A stretch of DNA of 64,000 nt from Ferrimonas pelagia. GTDB lineage: Bacteria > Pseudomonadota > Gammaproteobacteria > Enterobacterales > Shewanellaceae. The stretch spans positions 1-64,000 of the forward strand of contig NZ_BAABJZ010000099.1 of NCBI RefSeq assembly GCF_039543565.1, read 5' to 3'. Of this stretch, positions 18,029 to 27,287 are shown one piece after another; positions within the stretch are counted from its first letter, which is position 1, and each line of letters begins with the position of its first letter. The position numbers and the translations under genes are program-made. Below the pieces are notes generated by a model, which was given only the letters and a program-made list of their open reading frames with translations, was not told the origin of the DNA and did not search any database.

Positions 18029-18940
18029 CTAAGGTAACAGATCGAAAAAGGACGGACAGCTCTGCTGGAGCCGTGCTGGCGCAAACCGGCTCAATTCAGG
18101 CTGCGCGGGTAATTGTGGCGACAGCCGCAGGCGGACCTCCTCCAGTGCGCCATTGCGGCAATGCAATGTCACTGCCCCCTTTGCCCCCCAATGATCGAAC
18201 CAAGTGAGCACTTGCTGGCGCGATAACCGCGCGCCGGCATGCCGCCGTAACTGCCGCGCTGGCTCGGACTCCTTAAGCCAAAGCGAATAAGCGATCGAAC
18301 GCTCAAAATAGTCCGCTCGACTCAGTCCAGCGCAAGAGCCATGCTTATGCCACTGATAACGCTGCAAACACACATCTACCCCAGGCATCACACGCCGCAA
18401 GCTCGACAGCTGTTGATCGGCCAAAGACAATGACGGGTAACGACAGAAGCTGCGCCGATCACTGCCATCGCAATACGCCGGGTGCGGGGCCTTAGCATTC
18501 GAGGGCCAAAGCCCGTGCAACACCAGCTCGGGCCGGGCATTGCGGCAGTCCGGGCGTTTCCCCTTGCCCTCGCAGAATCCCGGATGCCAACTCATCGCTA
18601 AGGTGTAGTGCGCAAACGCACTGCCATCCGCGGGTTCGGATCTGAGTTCAGGTTCGGCCTCCCTCTGCCACGTTTCCCCCTCAACCGTGCCGCAGGATTT
18701 CGCCACCCAACGTCGCTCATTACCTAGCTGCACCAGCCACCAATCGCCATCCGGGCGATTTTCGGCGTGCAGGATCAGCGTCTGCCCGACCGCCACAAAC
18801 CGATCGCCAGGGTTGCTTTGCCTTCGTATTGACTGAAACGCGGGACACGGCGTTTGGATCGTCAGTTCACCCGTGGCAGGCACTTGAGCCCAACCTGTCT
18901 GAGCAAAGACCAGGCTGACTAACACAATTAAATGACGCAT
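18029..18940 (-). CDS. secreted ribonuclease T2 with an N-terminal accessory region
   Basis: The 303-residue product has a signal peptide (cleaved after GWA). An unusual segment at about 20-85 follows, ending WWLVQLGNERRWVAKSCG, which looks like a small SH3-like beta domain. The RNase T2 core comes next, with both catalytic signatures: LVLHGLWPS and YQWHKHGSC, including the active-site histidines. Many cysteines suggest disulphides, fitting a periplasmic or secreted enzyme that degrades RNA for nutrients. It stands alone on the minus strand. Confidence 0.92.
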   Translation of the reverse strand: MRHLIVLVSLVFAQTGWAQVPATGELTIQTPCPAFQSIRRQSNPGDRFVAVGQTLILHAENRPDGDWWLVQLGNERRWVAKSCGTVEGETWQREAEPELRSEPADGSAFAHYTLAMSWHPGFCEGKGKRPDCRNARPELVLHGLWPSNAKAPHPAYCDGSDRRSFCRYPSLSLADQQLSSLRRVMPGVDVCLQRYQWHKHGSCAGLSRADYFERSIAYSLWLKESEPARQLRRHAGARLSRQQVLTWFDHWGAKGAVTLHCRNGALEEVRLRLSPQLPAQPELSRFAPARLQQSCPSFFDLLP

Positions 18941-19528
18941 AACTCATTCATATATTGGAGTGAATATCACATTGTACCAAACTTACCTGAGCGCCGTTCG
19001 CCCGCCCTGGCGCCACTGCCCGTCCGATCACCGCCGGTCCAACCACACCGCCATCCTTTGCAAGCGCTCACCAATACTGTCGCTAGAGACGCAGCAACTA
19101 GTTGATCAAGCTGGAATATTCCCATCAAAGCGGTGCACAAACTGTGCCCAGAGTTTGAAACAGCAGCTAAACCGATTCCAACTCTGACCGCAAAATTGGC
19201 ACCGTGCAGGACAACAGACACGTCCTCAGCGGTGCCCTCCCCAAAGCTGCCCCTGCTTCCGGCACCGTCCAGCCCAAGTGTTTGGCTCGCCGATGACGCG
19301 CACGGATCCTGACTATCCTCGTCGGGTTACTCGCCGAGCTAGTACCAATCACATCTTTCCCCAAACCTGAGATCAGCATGCCCATCGCTCGCGGACAAAG
19401 GTTGGCGCGCGGCAAGTCGACGCCCAGTACGACTCTACGCGCGTCGCGCCATTGACCCCACGCAACAGGTTGATATCGCCTTCGATGGCGTTGACCACTC
19501 CCACTTCTGCCCGGCCCCAATCACAAAA
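18941..19528. other. intergenic stretch with no convincing gene
   Basis: About 590 bases between the RNase T2 start and the cyd terminator. Its left end should carry the RNase T2 promoter. Short frames on both strands lack ribosome sites. One minus-strand stretch near 19400-19500 translates as VGVVNAIEGDINLLRG, faintly like a FecR-type repeat, but it is too short and broken to call a gene. Confidence 0.4.
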
Positions 19529-19550
19529 AAACGCAGCCGAGGCTGCGTTT
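19529..19550 (-). terminator. terminator of the cydABX operon
   Basis: AAACGCAGC pairs with GCTGCGTTT across a CGAG loop. Read on the minus strand the stem is followed by a run of seven T. It lies about 55 bases after the cydX stop. Confidence 0.88.
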
Positions 19551-19605
19551 GCTTGGGCGGCCCACACCGCGGGTGCGGGCCAAGGAGTGGACTAAAGAGG
19601 AGTAT

Positions 19606-19713
19606 TTAGTCTTCGTCCTTATCCAGTGCCTCCTGCGCTTCGAGCCACAGGCCATTAATAATGCCAAAGGCACAGGCCAGCAGCACGCCGAGGATCCAAG
19701 TGAAATACCACAT
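19606..19713 (-). CDS. cydX: cytochrome bd oxidase small subunit CydX
   Basis: A 35-codon gene with the CydX hallmark MWYFTWILGVLLACAFG followed by a single membrane helix and an acidic tail ending DKDED. CydX stabilises the CydAB complex and its haems. AAGGAG stands nine bases before the ATG. It begins 27 bases after cydB on the same strand and is followed by the operon terminator. Confidence 0.95.
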   Translation of the reverse strand: MWYFTWILGVLLACAFGIINGLWLEAQEALDKDED

Positions 19714-19740
19714 AGTGTTAAGCTCCTTTCGATCCCGGGT

Positions 19741-20883
19741 TCAGTACAGGGAAGTGGAATTTTGTTCGATGTGTTGTTCGCTGATCCGCCCCCACATCTT
19801 GACGTAACACCACGTGGTGTAGGCCAAAATAAGGGGAACGAAGATCACCGCAGCCGCCAGCATCACCTTCAGGGTCAGCTCCGAGCTGGTTGCATCCCAC
19901 ATGGTCAGCGACTGGTTCGGGCTCTTAGAAGATGGCATCACGAACGGGAACAGGGCCACCACCGCCGTGGTGATCACGCCAACAATGTTCAGCGCCGAAG
20001 CGAAGAACGCCAAGCCATAACGCTTCGCCTTCGTGGCGAACATCACCACAAGCGGCATCAGCACGGCCAGGGTTGGCAGAATGAACAGCGCAGGGTAGTG
20101 GTGAAAGTTACGCCACCAGGCACCCGCTTGAAGCTCAACGGTCTTGGTCAATGGGTTGGATGCCGCGTTGGTGTCGATCGCCGAGGTGATCACATAGCCA
20201 TCGATAAAGGCATACTGGAACACACCGGCCAAGACAAACAGCAGCAACGACGCCGCCGCGAAGATCATCGACATCTTGCGGGAGCGCTCAAGCAAGGCAC
20301 CCTCGGTCTTCATCTGCAGCCACGTCGCGCCATGCAGGGTCAACATGGCAAACGACAATAAACCAGCCATCAGCGGAAACGGGTGTGCCAGCAAGCCAAA
20401 GAAGCCGCCGTCATAGTAATTGCGCATCCACTCGTCGTAGTAGAACGGCACGCCCAAGAACAGGTTACCGAAGGCCACCCCGAACACCACCGGCGGGACG
20501 AATCCACCGATAAACAGACCCCAGTCCCAAGCGGTACGCCAGCGCGGATCTTCGATCTTAGAGCGGTAGTCAAACCCGATAGGACGGAAGAACAACGCAA
20601 ACAGAGTCAATACCATGGCCACATAGAAGCCCGAGAATGACGCCGAGTACACCATGGGCCAAGCGGCAAACAGCGCACCACCGGCGGTCAACAGCCACAC
20701 CTGATTGCCATCCCAGTGCGGCGCGATGGTGTTGATCATCACCCGTCGCTCATTGTCGGTTTTGCCAATGAACGGCAGCAATGCGCCCACGCCCATGTCG
20801 AAGCCATCGGTGACGGCGAAGCCGATCAGCAGGACCACAACCAGGACCCACCAGATCAGTCGTAACATTTCATAATCAAGCAT
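19741..20883 (-). CDS. cydB: cytochrome bd ubiquinol oxidase subunit II
   Basis: The 380-residue product matches E. coli CydB in length (379). It shows the family opening LRLIWWVLVVVLLIGFAVTDGFDMGVG, with the glycine and aspartate typical of subunit II, and AWDWGLFIGGFVPPVVFGVAFGNL further in. It has eight or nine membrane helices and forms the structural partner of CydA. The start overlaps the cydA stop by eight bases, so the two are translationally coupled. Confidence 0.96.
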   Translation of the reverse strand: MLDYEMLRLIWWVLVVVLLIGFAVTDGFDMGVGALLPFIGKTDNERRVMINTIAPHWDGNQVWLLTAGGALFAAWPMVYSASFSGFYVAMVLTLFALFFRPIGFDYRSKIEDPRWRTAWDWGLFIGGFVPPVVFGVAFGNLFLGVPFYYDEWMRNYYDGGFFGLLAHPFPLMAGLLSFAMLTLHGATWLQMKTEGALLERSRKMSMIFAAASLLLFVLAGVFQYAFIDGYVITSAIDTNAASNPLTKTVELQAGAWWRNFHHYPALFILPTLAVLMPLVVMFATKAKRYGLAFFASALNIVGVITTAVVALFPFVMPSSKSPNQSLTMWDATSSELTLKVMLAAAVIFVPLILAYTTWCYVKMWGRISEQHIEQNSTSLY

Positions 20884-22516
20884 TGTTTGGGCTCTCCTTG
20901 GCAGAAGTGGTCAGCGCACTGTCAAAGCTGTCGTTGCTGGAGGACTTATCGCCCTGCTCAAAGTGGTAACGACCGGTTTTCAGGCTACTTGGACCGAGGC
21001 GGGCAAAGCGGAACATCAGGAACATCTCGATCACCATCGCCAGGGTATAGAAGCTACAGATCAGGATGATGGAAAACCACAGCTGACCAACGCTCAAGCT
21101 GGAAGCAGACATGTAGGTCGGCAACACCTCTGCAATGGTCCAAGGCTGGCGCCCATATTCGGCCACGAACCAGCCACACAGGATGGCGATCCACGGCGCA
21201 GGCAGCATGAACAGCAGCGCTTTGAGCAGCCATGGCTTCTCATCCACTTTCTGTTTGCAGCTTTGCAGGAAGGCCAGGGTGATCAAGCCGAGCATCAAAA
21301 AGCCCAGGCCGACCATGATACGGAAGTTCCAGAACATTGGCCCGACCGCTGGGATGGAGTCGTCCACCGCCTTCATGATCATCTCTTCGGTCGCGCCCGC
21401 GATCAAATTCAGATCAGACGGGTCTTGGGTGTAGCGCACCAACAGGAAGGCATAGCCGAGATCGTCTTTATGTTGCTCAAAAATGGCGCGCTCTTCCGGG
21501 GTTTCCGTGCCTTTACGCACCGCCCCCAACACCGCCGCTGCCTTCATCCCGCTACGAATGCGAACTTCATGCTCACCTTTCAGATCCGCGATCCCTTTGA
21601 CCTCTTCATCCAAGGAGCGCGTCGCAATGATCCCCATCACATAGGGGATCTGGATAGCAAAGTCCGTTTTCATATTTTCGCTATCCGGGAATCCAAATGC
21701 GGTAAACGCGGCCGGCGCTGGGTGGGTTTCCCATTCCGCTTCCATGGTGGCCAGCTTCACTTTCTGCACATCACCCACTTCATAACCGGACTCATCGCCC
21801 AACACGATCACGGACAAGATCGAGGCCATCCCGAACGCCGCCGCAACGGAGAACGAGCGGCGGGCAAACGGCAGATCGCGCTTCTTCAGCAGATAGTAGG
21901 AGCTGATCGCCAGCACAAATACGGCACCGGTGACATAACCTGCAGCCACGGTGTGGACGAATTTCACCTGAGCGACTGGATTGAATATCACCTCGGCGAA
22001 CGAAGTCATCTCCATCCGCATGGTTTCATAATTGAACTCAGAGCCCACCGGATGTTGCATCCAGCCGTTGGCGATCAAGATCCACAACGCCGACATATTC
22101 GAGCCCAAAGCGACTAACCAGGTGACGGCCAAGTGCTTACGCTTGGACAGACGATCCCAGCCGAAAAACATCAGACCGACCAAGGTGGACTCGAGGAAGA
22201 AGGCCATCAAACCTTCGATCGCCAGCGGCGCCCCGAAGATATCCCCGACGTAGTGAGAGTAATAAGCCCAGTTGGTGCCAAACTGGAACTCCATGGTGAT
22301 CCCAGTGGTCACGCCCAGTGCGAAGTTAATCGCAAACAGCTTGCCCCAGAACTTGCACATGTCCTTGTAGACCTGCTTGTCGGTCATCACATAGAGCGAC
22401 TCCATGATGGCCAGCAGGAAGGCCAGACCTAAGGTCAATGGCACAAAAATAAAGTGGTACATCGCGGTTAACGCGAACTGTAACCTCGAGAGATCGACGA
22501 CTTCATCGATGATCAT
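20876..22516 (-). CDS. cydA: cytochrome bd ubiquinol oxidase subunit I
   Basis: This haem-binding subunit oxidises quinol and reduces oxygen at low tension. The ATG at 22516 (GAGGAG upstream) gives 546 residues starting MIIDEVVDLSRLQFALTAMYHF, with the histidine of the family N-terminus. GWMQHPVGSEFN and the GRQPW motif are present. The periplasmic Q-loop is somewhat longer than in E. coli (522 residues in all). An upstream in-frame start is less likely. The operon is cydABX, a high-affinity oxidase that fits the anaerobic genes on either side. Confidence 0.97.
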   Translation of the reverse strand: MIIDEVVDLSRLQFALTAMYHFIFVPLTLGLAFLLAIMESLYVMTDKQVYKDMCKFWGKLFAINFALGVTTGITMEFQFGTNWAYYSHYVGDIFGAPLAIEGLMAFFLESTLVGLMFFGWDRLSKRKHLAVTWLVALGSNMSALWILIANGWMQHPVGSEFNYETMRMEMTSFAEVIFNPVAQVKFVHTVAAGYVTGAVFVLAISSYYLLKKRDLPFARRSFSVAAAFGMASILSVIVLGDESGYEVGDVQKVKLATMEAEWETHPAPAAFTAFGFPDSENMKTDFAIQIPYVMGIIATRSLDEEVKGIADLKGEHEVRIRSGMKAAAVLGAVRKGTETPEERAIFEQHKDDLGYAFLLVRYTQDPSDLNLIAGATEEMIMKAVDDSIPAVGPMFWNFRIMVGLGFLMLGLITLAFLQSCKQKVDEKPWLLKALLFMLPAPWIAILCGWFVAEYGRQPWTIAEVLPTYMSASSLSVGQLWFSIILICSFYTLAMVIEMFLMFRFARLGPSSLKTGRYHFEQGDKSSSNDSFDSALTTSAKESPNNA

Positions 22517-23256
22517 TGCGTTCTCCTCAACACCGAAGACTCCTTGCGGAGTGGACGGCAACGCCTAGTACAGTTAACAAATTCAAATGGTGTGATCTCA
22601 GATCACGCCCCTAACAACGCTCGCCCGGCACCAAATGTTAATAAAGCGAGAGTGGGGGGGGGAAGATACCAACGGCTTGTTGATGATCATCTCGCTTTAC
22701 GGCCACCTGGCAACCGTACATTTTCTTAACACCGCAACCTCACGTACGATGCCCTATTTCTAATCGAATTCGCCGCCAAGCAGTGAGACCCAGCTAACAA
22801 AACTCGCCAAATTTATATCACCGCCAGCACCAAACCCCCAAGCCCTGCCAGAGGCGCACAAACCAAGATGTGATGCATCGCACAAAACAGCGCCATCAGG
22901 TTCAAGAAGCTTACCTTGTTTCACAAGTGTTACATTCGCAAGCGTGTTGATTGTGATCCTAATCCCAGTTTTGTTATGTGCTTCAGCCCAAAAGGCCACC
23001 ACCGACAATTAACACCAAGTCACCATATCGGAACAAACAAGATACAATTATGAAGGTGTAGATTAAGCCACTGTTATTAATGAATTTAATAACGAAAAAC
23101 CTAGAAGCTTTATCTTTTTGACCATTAATTATTCTAATGGTTAGTTTTTAACTATTTCATTTGTCGCAATTATGTAACGCGACTACCATTTCGCCTGAAT
23201 TTCAATCACCGCATTGACCCATCGGCCGGGTCACTGCTTTATTCAAGAGGACGCCC
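22517..23256. other. regulatory region upstream of cydA and of the small ORF
   Basis: About 740 bases without a recognised gene. Next to cydA are TGTTAATAAA (near 22635), one mismatch from the ArcA box WGTTAATTAW, and a 15-bp palindrome listed separately. At 22947-22960, TTGATtgtgATCct is a partial FNR site. The right half is clearly AT-rich, as expected for promoters. No RNA element was recognised. Confidence 0.5.
22592..22606. promoter_or_regulatory. perfect 7-bp inverted repeat before cydA
   Basis: GTGATCT-C-AGATCAC is a perfect palindrome about 76 bases upstream of the cydA ATG. It resembles a CRP/FNR-superfamily half-site pair but has the wrong spacing for a consensus CRP site. Its regulator is unknown. 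Confidence 0.45.
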
Positions 23257-23334
23257 ATGAAGCACTTCATCAAGGCATTGGCTGTCAGCTATCAGCGCAG
23301 CTTTTCTGAGCTCTATCATCTTCACGCCAAATAA
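23257..23334 (+). CDS. 25-residue ORF with its own ribosome site and terminator
   Basis: ATG to TAA encodes 25 residues beginning MKHFIKALAV and ending ELYHLHAK. It is amphipathic and basic. AAGAGGA stands five bases before the ATG and a strong terminator starts 21 bases after the stop, so the unit looks like a real monocistronic transcript. I do not know a family for it. It precedes the nap promoter on the same strand and could be a small membrane-associated protein, or a leader peptide coupled to the terminator that follows. Confidence 0.6.
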   Translation: MKHFIKALAVSYQRSFSELYHLHAK

Positions 23335-23355
23335 CGGCGTCGATGGCTAACAAGG

Positions 23356-23380
23356 AGCACCGTCATGGCGGTGCTTTTTT
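23356..23380 (+). terminator. terminator after the 25-residue ORF
   Basis: AGCACCG (23356-23362) pairs with CGGTGCT (23369-23375) across TCATGG, and a run of six T follows. It isolates the small ORF from the nap promoter. Confidence 0.88.
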
Positions 23381-23400
23381 GCCTCGCCCGAATGGGATTT

Positions 23401-23414
23401 TTGATCCACATCAA
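23401..23414 (+). promoter_or_regulatory. FNR site of the nap operon
   Basis: TTGATCCACATCAA matches the FNR consensus TTGAT-N4-ATCAA at every defined position. If it acts as a class II activator site centred near -41.5, transcription would start near 23449, about 60 bases before napF. This predicts anaerobic induction of nap. Confidence 0.8.
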
Positions 23415-23508
23415 CATCACGTCACATCACTCTATTGCTACATCTTGTATGCCTGTTACCAAAGATCTGTTCTCATAGCCTTATCACAACAATTGATCAA
23501 CAGGCCTT

Positions 23509-24010
23509 GTGGGAACGCTTCTTGCTTGGCGCCGCTCTCACGCTCAAGCCACTTTCGCAACGGACCATGTGATCCGTATGCCACATCTGCTCGACGGATC
23601 GGCGTTTCTTGAGCACTGCAGTCGTTGTGCTGAATGCCTCAAAAGTTGTGAGACCGGGGTGATCACCCTTGGCTCCGGCGGATTTCCACAACTGGATTTT
23701 GAACGTGCCGAATGCACCTTTTGCTCAGCCTGCGCTGATGCCTGCCCCGAAGATCTGTTTCTCGCCCCAAGCCTAGCTCCCTGGCCCTATCTGCTAAGCG
23801 TCGCCGACACCTGCTTAGCGTCTTTAGCCGTTGAATGCCGCAGCTGCGCCGATGCTTGTGAGCAGCGAGCCATCCAATTTCAACCGGGTCAGATCGCCCC
23901 CCCATGATCAATGCCGACTGCACTGGCTGCGGGGCCTGTCTGCCCCGTTGCCCCGTTGCCCCAGTCGATCTCTTTCGTTACAGCCTAAAAAGGAAACTGC
24001 TCATGACTGA
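23509..24010 (+). pseudogene. napF: napF, ferredoxin-type Nap maturation protein, frameshifted
   Basis: NapF is a cytosolic iron-sulphur protein that helps mature NapA. From the GTG at 23509 the frame runs through the first cysteine motifs (HCSRCAECLKSCETG, ECTFCSACADACPED and VECRSCADACE). It stops at 23905 just after a run of seven C (23897-23903). The last 4Fe-4S motif, CTGCGACLPRCP, continues at once in the next frame, so one extra C would restore it. The restored frame then runs without a stop into napD. Loss of one copy of the 8-bp TGCCCCGT repeat at 23941-23956 would instead end it at 24010, overlapping the napD start. Confidence 0.75.
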
Positions 24011-24245
24011 GCACATCTGCTCTTTGGTGCTCAGCGTAATGCCGCCAAAACGCACACAAGTGGAAGCCGCGGTTGAAGCACTGGACGGTGCCAGCGTGGC
24101 CGTCGCAGATCCCAGCGGCAAGTTGGTTGTTCTGCTGGAACACTCACAGCAACAAGCCCAGGTCGATTGCATCGACACCATCAAGGGACTCCCGGGAGTC
24201 AGTGCCACCACACTGATCTACCACCAAGAATTAGAAAACGTTTAA
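24003..24245 (+). CDS. napD: NapA signal-peptide chaperone NapD
   Basis: The 80-residue product starts MTEHICSLVLSVMPPKRTQVE and ends in a segment with TLIYHQELENV, the usual NapD pattern. NapD binds the twin-arginine signal of NapA and holds it until the molybdenum cofactor and iron-sulphur cluster are inserted. AAGGA before the ATG at 24003 supports this start; the frame is also open upstream into the napF tail. It precedes napA by 25 bases. Confidence 0.85.
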   Translation: MTEHICSLVLSVMPPKRTQVEAAVEALDGASVAVADPSGKLVVLLEHSQQQAQVDCIDTIKGLPGVSATTLIYHQELENV

Positions 24246-24270
24246 CCATGACTCACATCAAGGAATGGAT

Positions 24271-26763
24271 ATGAAACTGACACGACGTGGATTTGTAAAA
24301 GCTCAGGCCATCGCTGCAGGCGCCGTCGCCGCCGGATTGGCTGCACCGGCCGCAGCGCAGGGGATCATTGCCACCCAAGCGGATGACAAAATTAGCTGGG
24401 ACAAAGCCCCATGCCGTTTCTGCGGCACAGGCAGCTCCGTGCTGGTGGGTACCAATCAGGGTAAAGTGGTCGCGGTTCAGGGCGATCCTCAGGCACCGGT
24501 CAACCGAGGCTTGGTGTGCATCAAGGGCTACTTCCTGCCGAAGATCATGTACGGACAGGATCGCCTGACTCAGCCGATGCTGCGTAAGAGCAATGGCCAA
24601 TACGACAAGAACGGCGAATTCACCCCCGTCTCCTGGGACGAGGCGTTCGACGTCATGGCAGACAAATTCAAAGCCGCACTGAAGGAGAAAGGGCCGACCT
24701 CCGTCGGCATGTTCGGCTCCGGCCAGTGGACCGTGTGGGAAGGCTACGCCGCCGCCAAGCTTTATAAAGCAGGCTTTCGCTCCAACAACATCGATCCCAA
24801 TGCCCGTCACTGCATGGCCTCTGCCGTGGGCGGCTTTATGCGTACCTTCGGCATCGATGAGCCGATGGGCTGCTATGACGATCTCGAGCAAGCGGATGCC
24901 TTTGTGCTGTGGGGCTCCAACATGGCGGAGATGCACCCCATTCTCTGGTCGCGCCTCAGTGCCCGCAAGCTCTCGGCCGAGCACGTTAAGGTCGCGGTGC
25001 TGTCCACCTTCGAGCATCGCAGCTTCGAGTTGGCAGACACCCCCATCGTCTTCACCCCGCAGACCGACTTGGCGATCCTCAACTACATCGCCAACTACGT
25101 CATTCAAAGCGATAAAGTGAACCAGGACTTTATCGACAAACACGTCACCTTCCGTGAAGGCACCACCGACATCGGCTATGGCCTGCGTCCCACTCACCCG
25201 CTGGAGCAGGCGGCCAAGAACCCAGGCAACGGCAGCTCCAAGGCGACCGATTTCGAACGCTTCAAAGCCTATGTTGCTGACTATGACGTCAAGTCTGTGT
25301 CCGAACTGTCCGGGGTGGAGGAGGATAAGCTGATCGCTCTGGCCGAGCTGTATGCGGATCCGGATCGCAAAGTCGTCTCCTACTGGACCATGGGCTTTAA
25401 CCAGCACACCCGCGGGGTCTGGGCCAACAATCTGGTCTACAACATCCACCTGCTGACCGGCAAGATCTCCCAGCCCGGCAATGGTCCCTTCTCTCTGACC
25501 GGCCAGCCCTCCGCCTGCGGCACCGCCCGCGAAGTGGGCACCTTCGCCCACCGCCTGCCCGCCGACATGGTGGTGAAAAACCCCGAGCACCGCGCCTACG
25601 CCGAGAAGATCTGGAAGCTGCCTGAGGGCACCATTCCGGCCAAACCCGGCTATCACGCGGTGCTGCAGGATCGCATGCACAAAGATCGCAAGCTCAATGC
25701 CTACTGAGTGATGTGCAACAACAACATGCAGGCCGGTCCCAACATCAACGAGGAGCGACTGCCCGGCTATCGCGATCCCGCCAACTTTGTGGTGACGTCG
25801 GATCCCTACCCCACGGTTACCGCCATGGCGTCGGATCTGATCCTGCCCACCGCCATGTGGGTGGAAAAAGAGGGCGCCTACGGCAACGCCGAGCGTCGCA
25901 CTCAGTTTTGGTACCAGCAGGTGAAGGCGCCGGGCAACGCCCAATCTGATCTGTGGCAGATCATGGAGTTCTCTAAGCGCTTTACCATGGAATAGGTTTG
26001 GGATGAGTCGCTGCTGGCCAAAGCGCCGGAGTATCGCGGTAAGACGCTGTTTGACGTGCTGTTTGCCAATGGCCAAGTCGACCGATTTAGCTTGGATGAG
26101 ATCCCGGAAGACCGGCTCAATGACGACGCCCGCGCCGCAGGCTTCTATGCCCAAAAGGGTCTGTTCGAAGAGTACGCCGAGTTTGGCCGGGATCACGGCC
26201 ATGATCTGGCCGACTTCGAGACCTACCATCAGGTACGCGGCCTGCGCTGGCCGGTGGTGGACGGCCAAGAGACCAAGTGGCGCTTCAAGGAGGGGTCCGA
26301 TCCCTATGTCAAAGCCGGCAAGGACTTCGAGTTTTACGGCAAGCCCGATGGCCGCGCGGTGATCTTCGCCCTGCCCTATGAGCCAGCGGCCGAGTCTCCC
26401 GATCCCGAGTTTGATCTCTGGCTCTCTACCGGACGAGTACTGGAGCACTGGCACACCGGCACCATGACCCAACGCGTGCCCGAGCTCTATCGCGCCTTCC
26501 CCGACGCTGTGGTGTTTATGCACCCACTGGACGCTAAAGAGCGCGGCCTGCGCCGGGGCGACAAGGTGATGATCACCTCCCGTCGCGGCGAAGTGGAAAC
26601 CGTGGTGGAAACCCGTGGCCGCAATAAGCCGCCCAAGGGGCTGGTATTTATGCCCTTCTTTGATGCCAGCACCCTGGTCAACAAGTTGACCTTAGATGCG
26701 ACCGATCCGCTCTCCAAAGAGACGGATTACAAGAAGTGCGCCGTCAAAGTGCGTAAGGCCTAA
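24271..26763 (+). pseudogene. napA: periplasmic nitrate reductase NapA with two in-frame stop codons
   Basis: The catalytic molybdenum subunit reduces nitrate to nitrite in the periplasm. From the ATG at 24271 (AAGGA six bases before it; an ATG at 24265 is too close) the frame spans 831 codons, the normal NapA length. A twin-arginine signal TRRGFVKAQ, the 4Fe-4S motif CRFCGTGSSV and the Mo-ligand region RHCMASA are intact. The frame is broken by TGA at 25705-25707 (codon 479, where E. coli NapA has Trp in FYWVMCNNN) and TAG at 25993-25995 (codon 575, where E. coli has Glu in TEEVW). Translation continues perfectly in the same frame after each, with high similarity, so the damage is recent or is sequence error. 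Confidence 0.88.
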
Positions 26764-26816
26764 ATCCGCAGCGGGCCCAACGCGGGCCCGGTACACCCAA
26801 GTTCCTGGAGCAAACT

Positions 26817-27278
26817 ATGAAACTCAAATCTGCTTTGTTGGTGGCCTTCCCTCTGCTGGCCGCCGCCATGATCCACACAGCCCAAGCGGCCGAAGACGTC
26901 GAGTTTGGCCAGCGTGGCGACGCCCCGCTGGCGCAAACCAACCCGGCCCCCGACCTCAAGCCTGTGCTGAAAGAATCCGGTCGCAAGGCGCTCAATTACG
27001 TCAATCAACCGCCGGTCATTCCGCATAAAGTCGCCGGTTATCAGATCACCCAATCCACCAACCGTTGCCTGCAGTGCCATGACGTCGACAATTACCTGAC
27101 CACCGGCGCCCCCCGGGTGAGCCCGACCTACTTCACCGATCGAGATAGCATCGTGCAACCACAAGTGGCACCACGACGTTACCTCTGCCAGCAGTGTCAC
27201 GTGACGCAAGCGGACGTAAAGCCGCCGGTAGACAACAACTTCCAGCCATTGGGGCAATTTGCCAAAGACAGGGACTAG
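26817..27278 (+). CDS. napB: dihaem cytochrome c NapB, small subunit of nitrate reductase
   Basis: The 153-residue product has a signal peptide ending AQA and two haem motifs, CLQCH and CQQCH, plus the early histidines used as distal ligands. NapB passes electrons from NapC to NapA. It follows napA by about 50 bases containing a short GGGCCC hairpin. The stop is TAG, which shows that TAG works as a normal stop in this genome. Confidence 0.94.
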   Translation: MKLKSALLVAFPLLAAAMIHTAQAAEDVEFGQRGDAPLAQTNPAPDLKPVLKESGRKALNYVNQPPVIPHKVAGYQITQSTNRCLQCHDVDNYLTTGAPRVSPTYFTDRDSIVQPQVAPRRYLCQQCHVTQADVKPPVDNNFQPLGQFAKDRD

Positions 27279-27287
27279 GAGGGATCG

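Noticed and set aside
19373..19520. Possible FecR-like fragment on the minus strand
   Set aside because: Only about 16 residues look plausible, and no start, ribosome site or continuing frame was seen.
25705..25707. TGA in napA as a selenocysteine codon
   Set aside because: The E. coli residue here is Trp, not Cys; the molybdenum-ligand cysteine is intact elsewhere; and a second stop, TAG, also interrupts the gene.
24253..26523. 756-codon open frame antisense to napA
   Set aside because: It mirrors the codon bias of the GC-rich napA sequence, has no recognisable domain, and napA similarity on the plus strand is overwhelming.
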